A DNA stretch of 64,000 bases, taken from an uncultured Pelagibacteraceae bacterium. Its GTDB lineage: Bacteria > Pseudomonadota > Alphaproteobacteria > Pelagibacterales > Pelagibacteraceae. The position numbers and the translations under genes are program-made. Positions within the stretch are counted from its first letter, which is position 1, and every line of letters starts with the position of its first letter. Location: positions 1 through 64,000 of the forward strand of contig CACNYH010000001.1 in the NCBI GenBank assembly GCA_902624495.1, written 5' to 3'. The notes below the pieces were generated by a model. That model ran no database searches. It saw nothing but the letters and a program-made list of their open reading frames with translations, and was not told the origin of the DNA. Positions 54,014 to 64,000 of this stretch are shown here, one piece after another.

Positions 54014-56269
54014 TTAGTTAAAATAACTATCTATTTGTACAGGTTCTTTTCTTAGAATATATTTGTAAACATTAATATTTTCTAGAACTCGTTGAACGTA
54101 ATTTCTAGTTTCTTCAAATCTAATTTGTTCAATCCAATTAATATAAGAAATTTGACCTTTTGAAGGATCTCCATTTACTCTTCTCCAAGTTTTTACTCTA
54201 TTTGGACCCGCATTGTACGCGGCAATAGCAAACGGGAAAACACCATTATAATCATTGAGCAGTCCATTAAAATAATATGAACCAAGTTTAATGTTGTATT
54301 CTGGATCTGCTGTTAGTCGACTTATACTATAAGGTAGTTTTGCTTGTTTAGCTACGATCTTAGCTGTGTACTTCATTAACTGCATCATACCTCTAGCTCC
54401 AGCCCAACTATTTGCTTTTCTGTCAAATTCACTTTCTTGTCTGATTATTGCAAGAACAATTTCTTGTTTAGGCATCTGTTTATTATTTACAATTTTTGGA
54501 GTGGCAATAACTGGATAATTATATTTATTCAAAAATCTTTTTTCATAGGATGCTTTTTTTGATATTTGAATTGCAAAATCATATCTTTCAACAGATGTAG
54601 ATAACTCTGCTGCTAAAACTTCACTACCTTTCTCAATATTAAGTTCAGCCAAATGTTTAAGAATATCTTTAGCATATTGGCTTGCATCAAGTTCATGTAA
54701 TAGAATAACATGTTTAATAAGTTTATTTTTTTTAAACTCTTTTTCGTAATCCTTATCAAAATTACTTTCATCTCTTAATTCAAAATTCCCACCCGGATTA
54801 ACCTTATTGAAAGCAAGTTGTCCATAATAAGTCATTGGAAATTTTGCTGCTTCTGAAAAAAAATTATTAGCAGTTTCCTTTTCATTTAATCTTTCATACG
54901 ATTCTCCTAACCAATATGCTCCTCTAGCTAAGCTTATAGGATAGCCAACATTATTGTAAAAATTTTGAAAATGATTAATTGCATACTCAGGAGATTTCAA
55001 AAAAGTTAAAGCTATCCAACCAGATAGCCATTCAGCCTCCGCAAAAGATGGACCAGATGATAGGGAGTGTTCACTAGCTACTTTATATGCTGTCTTATAT
55101 CTTTTTTTGTAAATTAAACTTCTCGTAACACTCTCTCTCTGTTCCCACCATTTATCCGGTCTAACCATTTGTTTTTCAGTTTTATTCGCGTTTTGATATA
55201 AAATTTCTAAAGATCCGTCTAATCGTCCTCTTCGGTTTCTCCATCTCAATCTATCAAACTCTAAACCAGGATCTTTTTTTAAATACTGAGGAACCTTTGC
55301 TATTGCATTGTCTACACCATAAGAGTTACTCATTAAAATTTGTCTTGCATTATAAAGAGCTCTTTGATCGGTAGGCAAATACTTAAGCATTCTTTTTAGA
55401 TCCCAATATTTCCTTTCCCATGCTAAATAATCAGCTCTTTTTACATGATCATCTGACGAGATAAATTTTTTAAATTTAGCTCTGTAATAACCCAAATCAT
55501 TTTTTCTTATCTCAGCAGTGATCCATCCTTCTTTAACTAACTCTTTGACTTTTTCTAGCTTTCCTTGTTCTAGATAGGCCTCAGCTAATTTAATTTTACC
55601 TAAGCCACCTAAGGGAGGATATTTTTCAAACCAATTAATTATTGATGTAGGTGAATTATTTCTTAAATATATTTTTTCTTCTGCCAAATATCTTATTCTG
55701 TTAATTCTTGGATAATAATCATTTTGTTCTATAAATTTTTTATATTCACTAAATGACGCTCCATTTCTAGTGGTTTTGAGATGCATCCAAGTAATTAATT
55801 TTCTGAACTCACTATCTTTAACCTTTTGGGCGCTTTTTAAAGCACTATTCCATTTTTTTTGTTTAATAAAATCAATTGTTTCTTTTGCTCTATCGAAATC
55901 CTTTTTATTAAGAACTTTTGAACTTTTTACTTCTTTTGATGAAATTTTATATGTAATTGGTTTTTTTCTAGGGTACACAAATGTAGATGATACCTGTGTT
56001 TTTACTTCTTCTTTAAGCTCTGTTTTTATTTCTTTTTTTTTAGTAGGCTCTTTTTTTTGTTCAACTTCGGCTAGTTTAGTCTCACCTTTTTTTTCTAATA
56101 ATGGCTTTGGCGCAGGTAGATTTTTATTAATACTTTCTTGGATCTGTTTTTCTGACTTTTTAAAAATTGATGGTTTTTTTTGCGGTAATAGGAAATCTGT
56201 CTCTGAATAAACGATACTAATTTTCAAAAATGATAATAAAAATACTAGACTAATTAATCTATTAAGCAT
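54014..56269 (-). CDS. slt: Soluble lytic murein transglycosylase
   Basis: C-terminal IIRQESEFDRKANSWAGARGMMQLMKYTAK...AIAAYNAGPNRVKTW; start trimmed from 56365 to MLNRLISLVFLLSF (signal peptide). Confidence 0.92.
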   Translation of the reverse strand: MLNRLISLVFLLSFLKISIVYSETDFLLPQKKPSIFKKSEKQIQESINKNLPAPKPLLEKKGETKLAEVEQKKEPTKKKEIKTELKEEVKTQVSSTFVYPRKKPITYKISSKEVKSSKVLNKKDFDRAKETIDFIKQKKWNSALKSAQKVKDSEFRKLITWMHLKTTRNGASFSEYKKFIEQNDYYPRINRIRYLAEEKIYLRNNSPTSIINWFEKYPPLGGLGKIKLAEAYLEQGKLEKVKELVKEGWITAEIRKNDLGYYRAKFKKFISSDDHVKRADYLAWERKYWDLKRMLKYLPTDQRALYNARQILMSNSYGVDNAIAKVPQYLKKDPGLEFDRLRWRNRRGRLDGSLEILYQNANKTEKQMVRPDKWWEQRESVTRSLIYKKRYKTAYKVASEHSLSSGPSFAEAEWLSGWIALTFLKSPEYAINHFQNFYNNVGYPISLARGAYWLGESYERLNEKETANNFFSEAAKFPMTYYGQLAFNKVNPGGNFELRDESNFDKDYEKEFKKNKLIKHVILLHELDASQYAKDILKHLAELNIEKGSEVLAAELSTSVERYDFAIQISKKASYEKRFLNKYNYPVIATPKIVNNKQMPKQEIVLAIIRQESEFDRKANSWAGARGMMQLMKYTAKIVAKQAKLPYSISRLTADPEYNIKLGSYYFNGLLNDYNGVFPFAIAAYNAGPNRVKTWRRVNGDPSKGQISYINWIEQIRFEETRNYVQRVLENINVYKYILRKEPVQIDSYFN

Positions 56270-56300
56270 AAGTTTAAGGATATCTACCTTATATTGTTTT

Positions 56301-57170
56301 ATGCTTAAAGGATCAATTGTTGCATTAATAACCCCATTTAAAGATGATAATCTTGATGAAAACACGTATAGAAGTTTAATTGATTATCACTTAAATAACG
56401 GCACAAATGGTATAGTCCCCGGAGGCACCACTGGAGAGTCTCCCACTTTATCTCATAGTGAACACAAAAAAATTATAGAGATAGCGGTTAAAGAATGTAG
56501 TGGAAAAATACCTGTGATAGCTGGCACAGGATCTAATTCAACGGATGAAGCTGTTGAATTATCTCAATACGCTGAAAAAGCCGGTTCAGATGCATTATTA
56601 GTTGTTACACCATATTACAACAAACCAACTCAAGAGGGCTTGTACCAACATTATAAAAAGATAAACGATAGTGTTGGAATACCAATTATAATTTATAACA
56701 TTCCGTCAAGATCAGTAATAGATATGTCAGTTGAAACCATGAGCAAACTATATGAACTAAAAAATATAGCCGGTGTAAAAGATGCAACTGGTGACTTAAA
56801 TAGAGTAGATCAGCAATTAAAAGCAATGGGAAAAGATTTTATTCAGCTAACTGGAAATGACGATAATGCTCTAGAGTTTAATAAAAGAGGTGGAGTGGGA
56901 GCTATCGGAGTCACAGCAAATATAGCTGCTAAAATTTCTTCTGATTTTCAAAAAGCTTGTGAGCAAAAAAATGAGGAAGCAGAGTCGTTAGATAGGCTCT
57001 TACAGCCCTTACATTCAGCGTTATTTATTGAAAGCAATCCATCACCAGTAAAATATGCAGCATCATTACTAGGTATGTGCAATCCATCTGTAAGATTACC
57101 ATTAGTTGAAATTAGAGAAGCAACAAAAAAGAAAGTTTCAGAAGCACTTAAAGTAGCTAAATTACTTTAA
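56301..57170 (+). CDS. dapA: 4-hydroxy-tetrahydrodipicolinate synthase
   Basis: [13 protein letters not shown]...[18 protein letters not shown]...[20 protein letters not shown]...IIYNIPSR. Confidence 0.98.
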   Translation: MLKGSIVALITPFKDDNLDENTYRSLIDYHLNNGTNGIVPGGTTGESPTLSHSEHKKIIEIAVKECSGKIPVIAGTGSNSTDEAVELSQYAEKAGSDALLVVTPYYNKPTQEGLYQHYKKINDSVGIPIIIYNIPSRSVIDMSVETMSKLYELKNIAGVKDATGDLNRVDQQLKAMGKDFIQLTGNDDNALEFNKRGGVGAIGVTANIAAKISSDFQKACEQKNEEAESLDRLLQPLHSALFIESNPSPVKYAASLLGMCNPSVRLPLVEIREATKKKVSEALKVAKLL

Positions 57171-57643
57171 TGAAACAAAATATAGCGCCCGGAAGAAAAA
57201 TAATTTGTTTAAATAGAAAAGCTAGTTTTAATTATTTTTTTTTAGAAACTTTAGAAGCAGGTATTTCTTTAAAAGGATCAGAAGTCAAATCGCTAAGAGA
57301 GGGCAAAGGAAGCATTGCAGACTCATACGCTATAGATAACAACGGAGAATTATTTTTAATTAATTCTCATATTCCACTTTACAGACAATCATCCTATAAC
57401 AACCATAATCCTAAAGGTGAGAGAAAACTTCTCTTAAAGAGGCGAGAAATTAATAAGTTGATTGGAAGAATAAATCAGGAAGGTTTGACTATTATTCCTA
57501 CTAAGATGTATTTCTTTAAAGGAAAAGTAAAAATTGAAATCGCCGTTGCAAAAGGAAAAAAACTTTACGATAAAAGACAAGTAAAGAAAAAGAGAGATTG
57601 GAATAGAGAAAGAGCGAGACTGTTAAGTAGAAATAATAAATGA
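57170..57643 (+). CDS. smpB: SsrA-binding protein
   Basis: [29 protein letters not shown]...[21 protein letters not shown]. Confidence 0.98.
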   Translation: MKQNIAPGRKIICLNRKASFNYFFLETLEAGISLKGSEVKSLREGKGSIADSYAIDNNGELFLINSHIPLYRQSSYNNHNPKGERKLLLKRREINKLIGRINQEGLTIIPTKMYFFKGKVKIEIAVAKGKKLYDKRQVKKKRDWNRERARLLSRNNK

Positions 57644-58158
57644 TACACCTTAATATTGGATCAAATCTAAATTCTATTCATGGTTCTAGATTTGATAATA
57701 TTTCAATTGCAATTCGGTTACTAATTGAAGCGAAAATTCAAATTGAAAAAATTTCTAATTTTTATGAAACACCTTCTTATCCAAATCAGAAACTACCAAA
57801 GTTTCTTAATGTAGGAACTTTAGTAAATAAAAACTTAAATCTTTTAAGATTATTTAAAGTAATAAATTTAATCCAAAAAAAAATTGGCAGGACTAAAACA
57901 AAGAAAAACGATCCTAGAGTAATTGATATTGATATAGTTGATTTTAATGGTTTAATAAAAGACTCAAAAGATCTTGTTTTACCGCATCCGAGAGCACATT
58001 TAAGAAATTTTGTTTTATATCCGATTTTAGAAATTGATCCTAAATGGTCACATCCAATTTTAAAGAAAAATGCCCAATTTTTAATAAATAATTTAAGCCA
58101 AAAATCCCGGATTGAGATTACAAGATTAAATAAAAATGTTAAAATAAAGCATGATTAA
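57640..58158 (+). CDS. folK: 2-amino-4-hydroxy-6-hydroxymethyldihydropteridine diphosphokinase
   Basis: [30 protein letters not shown]...[13 protein letters not shown]...[16 protein letters not shown]. Confidence 0.92.
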   Translation: MIHLNIGSNLNSIHGSRFDNISIAIRLLIEAKIQIEKISNFYETPSYPNQKLPKFLNVGTLVNKNLNLLRLFKVINLIQKKIGRTKTKKNDPRVIDIDIVDFNGLIKDSKDLVLPHPRAHLRNFVLYPILEIDPKWSHPILKKNAQFLINNLSQKSRIEITRLNKNVKIKHD

Positions 58159-59899
58159 CAATAATGAATTAATTAATCAGATTAAATCTTACAATAAATT
58201 TTTAAATTCAGAGTCATTAAGCAAGGCATATGACTTTGCTTTAGAGGCGCATCAAAACCAAAAAAGAGAAGAGGGGGTTCCATATATTATTCATCCAGTT
58301 GCAGTAGCAAAAATTTTAACTGAATTAAAATTAGATAGCGCAACAATTACAACTGGACTTCTTCATGACACTATAGAGGACACTAACGTAACCTATGCAA
58401 CTGTTAAAAAAGAGTTTGGTGAAGAAGTTGCCAATTTAGTCGATGGTGTAACTAAAATTTCTGCATTAGAGGATAAAGCATCTACAGATTCTAAAGCTGA
58501 AAATTTTAGAAAATTAATCTTAGCAACATCTAAAGATATAAGAGTTTTATTAGTCAAACTTGCCGACAGATTGCACAATATGAGGACAATTCAATTTGTA
58601 AAAGATAAAGATAAAATAATTAGAAAGGCAAAAGAAACTATGGAAATTTATGCCCCATTAGCTGATAGGATGGGGATGAATAGAATTAGAGACGAGTTAG
58701 AGGATTTGTCTTTTTCAGTTCTCAATAAACCAGCAAGAGATTTAATTTTAGAAAGATTAAATTTTATTAAAAATAATACTGATGATACATTTAAAACAAT
58801 TTCTAAAGAATTAATTGAAATACTAAATCAAAATGGGATAACTGCAACTATAACAGGACGAGAAAAAACACCTTTTTCAATTTGGCGCAAAATTCAAAAT
58901 AAAAAAATATCCCTTGAACAACTTACCGATATTATAGGCTTTCGCGTAATAGTTAACACATTGGAAGATTGCTACAAAACTTTGGGTATCTTTCATAGTA
59001 GATTTCCAACTATTCCAGGCAAATTTAAAGACTATATATCAACACCTAAGATCAATAAATACAAATCAATTCACACAGCTGTGATAGGTCCTAAGAAAAA
59101 TAGAATAGAGATACAAATTAGAACACATGAAATGCACGAGTTTGCCCAAAGGGGTATAGCTTCTCATTGGAAATATAAATCCTCAGAAAAGTTTTCAGAA
59201 TTATCATGGAAAGAATATGACTGGTTAAGAGATTTAGTTGAAATTATTGAGGCAGGTACTAGCCCTGAACATTATTATGAATTTACAAAATTACAAATGT
59301 TTCAAGAAAATGTATTTTGTTTTACTCCCAAAGGAGCTGTTATAAAACTACCTAAACAAGCGACCCCGATTGATTTTGCGTATGCTGTTCATACGAAAAT
59401 AGGAAATAGTGCCGTAGGTTGCACTGTAAATGGAAGTCACTCTACATTACAAACAATTTTGAAAAATGGAGATTTAGTGAATATCGAAACCTCTAAAAAT
59501 GCAACTCCCTCTTTACATTGGCTCTCATCCTCTAAAACTGGAAAAGCTCGTTCTGCCATTCGAAGATTTTGGCAAGATAGATCTACAGAAAACTTAAATG
59601 TTATTGAAAAAAATTATTCAAGCACAATTGAGGTTGATTTACCCCACAAACCTGGAGTATTAGGTCATATAACCTCGCTTATTGGTCTTAATAAAGGAAA
59701 TATAGTGAATTTAGAAATTATTAAAAGATCAAAGGAACATCTTACTTTTTCTTTTGACTTGCAAATTAAAGATTTGAAAAACTTTACAAACTTGATAAGT
59801 CAAATAAAGCAAAGTAATTTAAGATTTAAAATTATTCGACATAAACAGAAAAAAAATGCTTTCATTAGAAGAATCTTTGAAAATTTTAAAAGAAACTAA
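58151..59899 (+). CDS. rel: RelA/SpoT-family (p)ppGpp synthetase/hydrolase
   Basis: HD motif TGLLHDTIEDTN; synthetase DIIGFRVIV...NKYKSIHTAV; TGS VFCFTPKGAVIKLPKQATPIDFAYAVHT; ACT at C-terminus. Confidence 0.95.
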   Translation: MINNNELINQIKSYNKFLNSESLSKAYDFALEAHQNQKREEGVPYIIHPVAVAKILTELKLDSATITTGLLHDTIEDTNVTYATVKKEFGEEVANLVDGVTKISALEDKASTDSKAENFRKLILATSKDIRVLLVKLADRLHNMRTIQFVKDKDKIIRKAKETMEIYAPLADRMGMNRIRDELEDLSFSVLNKPARDLILERLNFIKNNTDDTFKTISKELIEILNQNGITATITGREKTPFSIWRKIQNKKISLEQLTDIIGFRVIVNTLEDCYKTLGIFHSRFPTIPGKFKDYISTPKINKYKSIHTAVIGPKKNRIEIQIRTHEMHEFAQRGIASHWKYKSSEKFSELSWKEYDWLRDLVEIIEAGTSPEHYYEFTKLQMFQENVFCFTPKGAVIKLPKQATPIDFAYAVHTKIGNSAVGCTVNGSHSTLQTILKNGDLVNIETSKNATPSLHWLSSSKTGKARSAIRRFWQDRSTENLNVIEKNYSSTIEVDLPHKPGVLGHITSLIGLNKGNIVNLEIIKRSKEHLTFSFDLQIKDLKNFTNLISQIKQSNLRFKIIRHKQKKNAFIRRIFENFKRN

Positions 59900-60437
59900 C
59901 GCTCTTTTAGAAGGTCATTTTATATTGTCATCTGGATTACATAGCCCTCAATATATTCAATGTGCTCAACTGATGAGCAAACCAAGTGAAGCATTTAAAA
60001 TATGCTCCTCTCTCTCTCAAAAAATAAAAAAAGAATTTAAAGAATTCGATCTTATCTTATCACCTGCTATGGGAGGTATAATCGTAGGCTTTGAAATTGG
60101 AAGAATATTAAATAAAGAAACTATTTTTTCTGAAAGAGTTAATGGTGAATTTAAACTGCGAAGAGATTTTACAGTAAATAAAAATCAAAAAGTTTTAATA
60201 ATCGAAGATGTAATTACTACTGGAAAATCAAGCTTAGAATGTTCTAAAATTGTGGAAGATAATAATGCAATCATCGTTGGATATGCTTGTTTAATAGATA
60301 GATCTAATGGAAAATCAGCAATTAAAGAAAAAATAGTATCACAGATAAAGATAGATATTCCTACTTATACAGAAAAAAATTTACCAAAAAATTTATTAGC
60401 TCTTAAAGCTGTAAAACCTGGAAGTAGAAATCTTTAA
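59856..60437 (+). CDS. pyrE: Orotate phosphoribosyltransferase
   Basis: LEGHFILSSGLHSPQYIQCAQLM...VLIIEDVITTGKSS PRPP motif. Confidence 0.96.
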   Translation: MLSLEESLKILKETNALLEGHFILSSGLHSPQYIQCAQLMSKPSEAFKICSSLSQKIKKEFKEFDLILSPAMGGIIVGFEIGRILNKETIFSERVNGEFKLRRDFTVNKNQKVLIIEDVITTGKSSLECSKIVEDNNAIIVGYACLIDRSNGKSAIKEKIVSQIKIDIPTYTEKNLPKNLLALKAVKPGSRNL

Positions 60438-61159
60438 TGAGTAAAATAAGACTTGGTGTAAATATAGACCACGTAGCAACAGTAAGAAATGCAAGAGGAG
60501 AAAATTATCCAAGCCCTTTAAGAGCTGCCTTATTTGCGCAAAAAAGCGGAGCCGACTCTGTAACCATTCATCTTAGAGAGGACAGAAGGCATATTAATGA
60601 CTCCGATTTAAAAGAAATAAAATCTAAACTTAAAATTCCATTTAATCTTGAAATTGCAGCTACTAATGAAATGTTTAAAATAGCTTTAAAAAGAAAACCA
60701 CCATTTATATGCATAGTTCCTGAAAAAAGACAAGAAATTACAACAGAGGGGGGGCTTAATTTAAATTTTAGAAAAAATTTTCTAAAAAAAATAATAAATA
60801 AATTAAAGAAAAATAAATCAAGAGTTAGTCTTTTTGTAGAACCAAATTTAAATGATATTAAAGAATCAAAAAATTTAAATGCTGATTGTGTTGAAATACA
60901 TACTGGAAAATTTTGTAATTTAGTTAACAAAAATAAAAATTATAAAAATGAATTAAAAAGAATAAAAACAGCTGTAACAATGGGAAATAAGTTAGGTTTG
61001 GAAGTTCACGCTGGGCATGGCCTTACTTATAAATCTGCAAAAATATTATCAAAAATCTCAGGCATAAAAGAATTTAATATTGGTCATTTTTTAATTGGAG
61101 AGTCAATTTTTGTAGGTCTCAATAAAACTATTAAAAATTTCAGAAAGATCGTTAAGTAA
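60437..61159 (+). CDS. pdxJ: Pyridoxine 5'-phosphate synthase
   Basis: LGVNIDHVATVRNARGENYPSPLRAA...ITIHLREDRRHI-like; VHAGHGLTY. Confidence 0.97.
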   Translation: MSKIRLGVNIDHVATVRNARGENYPSPLRAALFAQKSGADSVTIHLREDRRHINDSDLKEIKSKLKIPFNLEIAATNEMFKIALKRKPPFICIVPEKRQEITTEGGLNLNFRKNFLKKIINKLKKNKSRVSLFVEPNLNDIKESKNLNADCVEIHTGKFCNLVNKNKNYKNELKRIKTAVTMGNKLGLEVHAGHGLTYKSAKILSKISGIKEFNIGHFLIGESIFVGLNKTIKNFRKIVK

Positions 61160-61542
61160 TGAAAATATTTGGTGTTGGCACTGATATAGTAAAAACTAAT
61201 AGAATTCAAAAATTGTTGAGAAGGAAGAATGTTTTAGAAAAATTGTTTAATAAAGAAGAAATTACAAAATGCAAAAGAATAAAAAAAATGACAAATTGTT
61301 TTGCAAAAAGATTTGCTGCAAAAGAAGCTTTTTCAAAAGCATTAGGCACCGGTATTTCAAAAGGAATTAACTTTAATCAGATAGTTGTCCTTAATGAAAA
61401 AAATGGAAAACCCTTTATAAAATTAATTGAAAACACAAAAAAAAATGTTGAAAAAAAATTAAAGAAAAAAAATTATAAAATTTCATTGTCTCTTACTGAT
61501 GAAGATGAGTACGCTGTTGCTTTTGTAACAATTTCAATATGA
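61159..61542 (+). CDS. acpS: Holo-[acyl-carrier-protein] synthase
   Basis: GVGTDIVKTNRIQKLL...FAKRFAAKEAFSKALGTGI. Confidence 0.96.
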   Translation: MKIFGVGTDIVKTNRIQKLLRRKNVLEKLFNKEEITKCKRIKKMTNCFAKRFAAKEAFSKALGTGISKGINFNQIVVLNEKNGKPFIKLIENTKKNVEKKLKKKNYKISLSLTDEDEYAVAFVTISI

Positions 61543-62279
61543 AAAAAAAAAGTTTTATTAAAATTATTGTTGAAAATTTAAAAACTTTATTAGGTGCGTT
61601 ATTGATAGCTATATTGATAAGGTCATTGATAGTTCAGCCTTTTTATATACCTTCTTCATCAATGGAGCCTACTTTATTGGTAGGCGATAGAATATTCGTA
61701 ATTAAATATGTGTACGGATATAGTAAACATTCTTTTCCGTTTAGCCCAAATGTTTCTAATAAGCGTTTTATGCCAAATAATCCAAATCAAGGAGATTTAG
61801 TAGTATTTAAAACTCCAGCAGATAATAGAACTGATTATATTAAAAGATTAATAGGATTACCTGGAGATGAAATTCAATTTATTAACGGAGATCTTTTTAT
61901 TAATGGGAATAAAATATTAAGAGAAAAAAGCGAGATTAAAGAACCTATAAGATGTGGAAATTTTACATTCGACTCTATTACGTATGTTGAAACTCTCCCT
62001 AATGGGGTAAAACATTTAGCAACTTATAATAAAACTGGATCATTACAAAATACAAAAAAATATATTGTTCCACCAAACCATTTTTTTTTAATGGGGGATA
62101 ACAGAGATTGTTCAAAAGATAGCAGATTCCTTGAAGAAGTTGGTTATGTTAATAATTTGAACTTGGTAGGAAAAGCAAAAATAATTTTCTTTTCAAATGA
62201 TACACAAAAGGGAAGTTTATTAAAATTTTGGAATTTACAAAATTCTTTCAGATTAGAAAGGTTATTTAAGAGTTTATAA
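61539..62279 (+). CDS. lepB: Signal peptidase I
   Basis: FYIPSSSMEPTLLVGDRIFVIKYVYGY...DYIKRLIGLPGDEI...FLMGDNRDCSKDSR. Confidence 0.97.
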   Translation: MKKKSFIKIIVENLKTLLGALLIAILIRSLIVQPFYIPSSSMEPTLLVGDRIFVIKYVYGYSKHSFPFSPNVSNKRFMPNNPNQGDLVVFKTPADNRTDYIKRLIGLPGDEIQFINGDLFINGNKILREKSEIKEPIRCGNFTFDSITYVETLPNGVKHLATYNKTGSLQNTKKYIVPPNHFFLMGDNRDCSKDSRFLEEVGYVNNLNLVGKAKIIFFSNDTQKGSLLKFWNLQNSFRLERLFKSL

Positions 62280-62944
62280 TGAGCAAATCTATAAAAGAAC
62301 TTGAAGGTTCAATAAAATATAGCTTTAAAAATAAAGATTTACTTCACAAAGCTTTAACCCACAAAAGCTTTAATTCAGATAACAATAATGAAAAATTAGA
62401 ATTTTTAGGAGACAGAGTGCTGGGCTTAGTTATTTCAAAAAAACTTTTAGAAAAATATCCTAATGAGAAAGAAGGAATTATTGATAAAAAATTTGCTAAT
62501 TTAGTAAACAAAAAAACATGTGTTAAAATTGCAAGAAAGTTAAACCTTAAGAAATATCTATATTTGGGAACCTCACAAAAAAATACAGAAAGATCTACAG
62601 ACAAGATTGTGAGCGATAGTCTTGAAGCAATTGTAGGAGCGATATATTTAGATGGTGGAATAAAGTCTTCAGAAAAATTTATACTAAATCTATGGGAGAG
62701 TTTTATTGTAAATTCTGTCATTACTCTAATTGACTCAAAAACTAAATTGCAAGAGTACAGTTTAAAAAAATTCAAAAAATTACCCAAATATACTTTTTTT
62801 AAAAAAACAGGCCCTCAACATAAACCTATATTTAAGACTGAGGTCGAAATTCCAGAGTCTAAAAGGATAATTGGGGAAGGAGCATCAAAAAAAAAAGCAC
62901 AACAGAATGCTGCAGAAAAATTGATTAAAATTTTGAATATATGA
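62279..62944 (+). CDS. rnc: Ribonuclease III
   Basis: NNEKLEFLGDRVLGLVIS; dsRBD GEGASKKKAQQNAAEKLI. Confidence 0.98.
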   Translation: MSKSIKELEGSIKYSFKNKDLLHKALTHKSFNSDNNNEKLEFLGDRVLGLVISKKLLEKYPNEKEGIIDKKFANLVNKKTCVKIARKLNLKKYLYLGTSQKNTERSTDKIVSDSLEAIVGAIYLDGGIKSSEKFILNLWESFIVNSVITLIDSKTKLQEYSLKKFKKLPKYTFFKKTGPQHKPIFKTEVEIPESKRIIGEGASKKKAQQNAAEKLIKILNI

Positions 62945-63618
62945 ACTGGGAAGATGAATGTTATCTTTTGTCCAAAAGAAAATTTAGAGAAAATGCAAAT
63001 ATAATTAACGTATTTTCAAAAAATAGAGGAAAAGTATCTGGAGTAGTATATGGAGGAAATTCTAGAAAAATAAAAAATTATTTACAAATATCCAACAAGC
63101 TTTACATAAATCACAATGCTAAAAATGAAAATAGACTTGGTTATTTTAAAACTGAACTAGTGAAACCTGTATCTCCACTATATTTTAATGATAAGGAACG
63201 TTCTTCAGCTCTATTATCAATATCATCAATTTTGAATATGTTATTACCTGAGTCTCAACCCAATCAAAATATTTATGAGTCTTTTGAAGAATTTTTAAAC
63301 TCAATAAAACTTGATAATTGGGTGATTCTTTATGTATTCTTAGAATTAAGTTTAATTAAAGATTTAGGATATGATCCTAACTTAAATCAGTTCAAAAAAA
63401 ATAAATCAGAAAATGAATTACAAAAAATTAAAATTGATACCTTTACTTATGATGTACCTTTATACTTAATACAAAATAGAATTCCAGATAATCTTTCAAA
63501 AAATCTAATAAAAGCTTCACTAAATTTTACCAGAAACATTATTCAAAATAGATTTTTTCTTCCAAATAATTTACCTTTTCCAAAGTCAAGAATTTTATTG
63601 GAGAGTTATTATAGATAA
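62941..63618 (+). CDS. recO: DNA repair protein RecO
   Basis: WEDECYLLSKRKFRENANIINVFSKNRGKVSGVVYGG; LSLIKDLGYDPNL; position after rnc. Confidence 0.9.
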   Translation: MNWEDECYLLSKRKFRENANIINVFSKNRGKVSGVVYGGNSRKIKNYLQISNKLYINHNAKNENRLGYFKTELVKPVSPLYFNDKERSSALLSISSILNMLLPESQPNQNIYESFEEFLNSIKLDNWVILYVFLELSLIKDLGYDPNLNQFKKNKSENELQKIKIDTFTYDVPLYLIQNRIPDNLSKNLIKASLNFTRNIIQNRFFLPNNLPFPKSRILLESYYR

Positions 63619-63971
63619 ATATTTTTTATCTTTTTAGCAATATCAATAGCAAAATACGTTACAATAGCGCAAGCTCCAGCTCTTTTAAATGCAATCAAAC
63701 TTTCAATAACTGAATCATCTTTTAAAATTTTTTTTTGTATAGCATTTTTAATTAAAAAATATTCTCCTGAAACTTGATAAGCTAAAACTGGTACTTTGAA
63801 ATTATTTTTAATTTGTTTTATGATATCTAAATATATCATACCGGGCTTAACCATAACCATATCAGCACCTTCTTTTATGTCCAGCGCAACTTCTCTAAAT
63901 GCTTCAGAACTATTCCTGAAGTCCATTTGATATGTTTTTTTATCATTTTTAAGTTTAGATTTACTTCCCAC
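63609..63971 (-). CDS. hemB: Delta-aminolevulinic acid dehydratase (5' end beyond window)
   Basis: YQMDFRNSSEAFREVALDIKEGADMVMVKPGMIYLDIIKQI...VLAYQVSGEY; the minus-strand frame appears to extend past the window edge, so 63971 is probably not the true start. Confidence 0.93.
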   Translation of the reverse strand: MGSKSKLKNDKKTYQMDFRNSSEAFREVALDIKEGADMVMVKPGMIYLDIIKQIKNNFKVPVLAYQVSGEYFLIKNAIQKKILKDDSVIESLIAFKRAGACAIVTYFAIDIAKKIKNIYL

Positions 63972-64000
63972 AGCATCTCTAAATGGACCATAAAAATTTG

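Noticed and set aside
55770-56210. 146-aa plus-strand ORF inside slt
   Set aside because: Complement of the Lys/Glu/Pro-rich N-terminal region of the transglycosylase; Phe/Ser/Leu composition typical of a shadow ORF.
56270-56365. N-terminal extension of Slt overlapping dapA
   Set aside because: The extension precedes a clear signal peptide start (MLNRLISLVFLLSF) and runs antisense into dapA coding sequence; start trimmed to 56269.
62344-62787. 147-aa minus-strand ORF in rnc
   Set aside because: Antisense shadow of rnc with no motif.

Overview
The window is a compact, AT-rich (roughly 30% GC by eye) alphaproteobacterial chromosome segment. Gene content and order fit the SAR11 / Candidatus Pelagibacter lineage. 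Almost all of it is core genome: rlmB (partial), tRNA-Tyr, tRNA-Gly, tuf, tRNA-Trp, secE-nusG-rplKAJL-rpoBC, the str-S10-spc-alpha ribosomal super-operon (rpsL to rplQ), then rluC, lipB, mgtE, panC, galU-ugd, ridA, topA, plsY, pyrX-pyrB, ruvX, gatCAB, a methyltransferase, trhO, a MATE transporter, a partial amino-acid ABC system, umuDC, a TPP riboswitch with a thiV-like symporter, rarD, tRNA-Ser, slt, dapA-smpB-folK-rel-pyrE-pdxJ-acpS-lepB-rnc-recO and hemB (partial). I saw no mobile elements, CRISPR arrays, rRNA genes, phage genes or defence islands, and no clearly undescribed multi-gene system. The observations most worth a second look are: a perfect GAAC-N7-GAAC SOS box directly after the umuDC -10 element; a 13-bp hairpin plus T-tract abutting the rpoB start codon; a TPP riboswitch squeezed between the umuC stop and the thiV ATG; convergent gene ends with no spacer, two sharing a palindromic TTAA stop; a PyrC-like protein lacking its catalytic HxH; a Rel protein lacking the Cys-rich region before ACT; expected genes missing from otherwise conserved order (rpmD, rpoZ, era, second tuf); an orphan ABC binding protein/permease pair; and a small secreted ORF coupled to topA.
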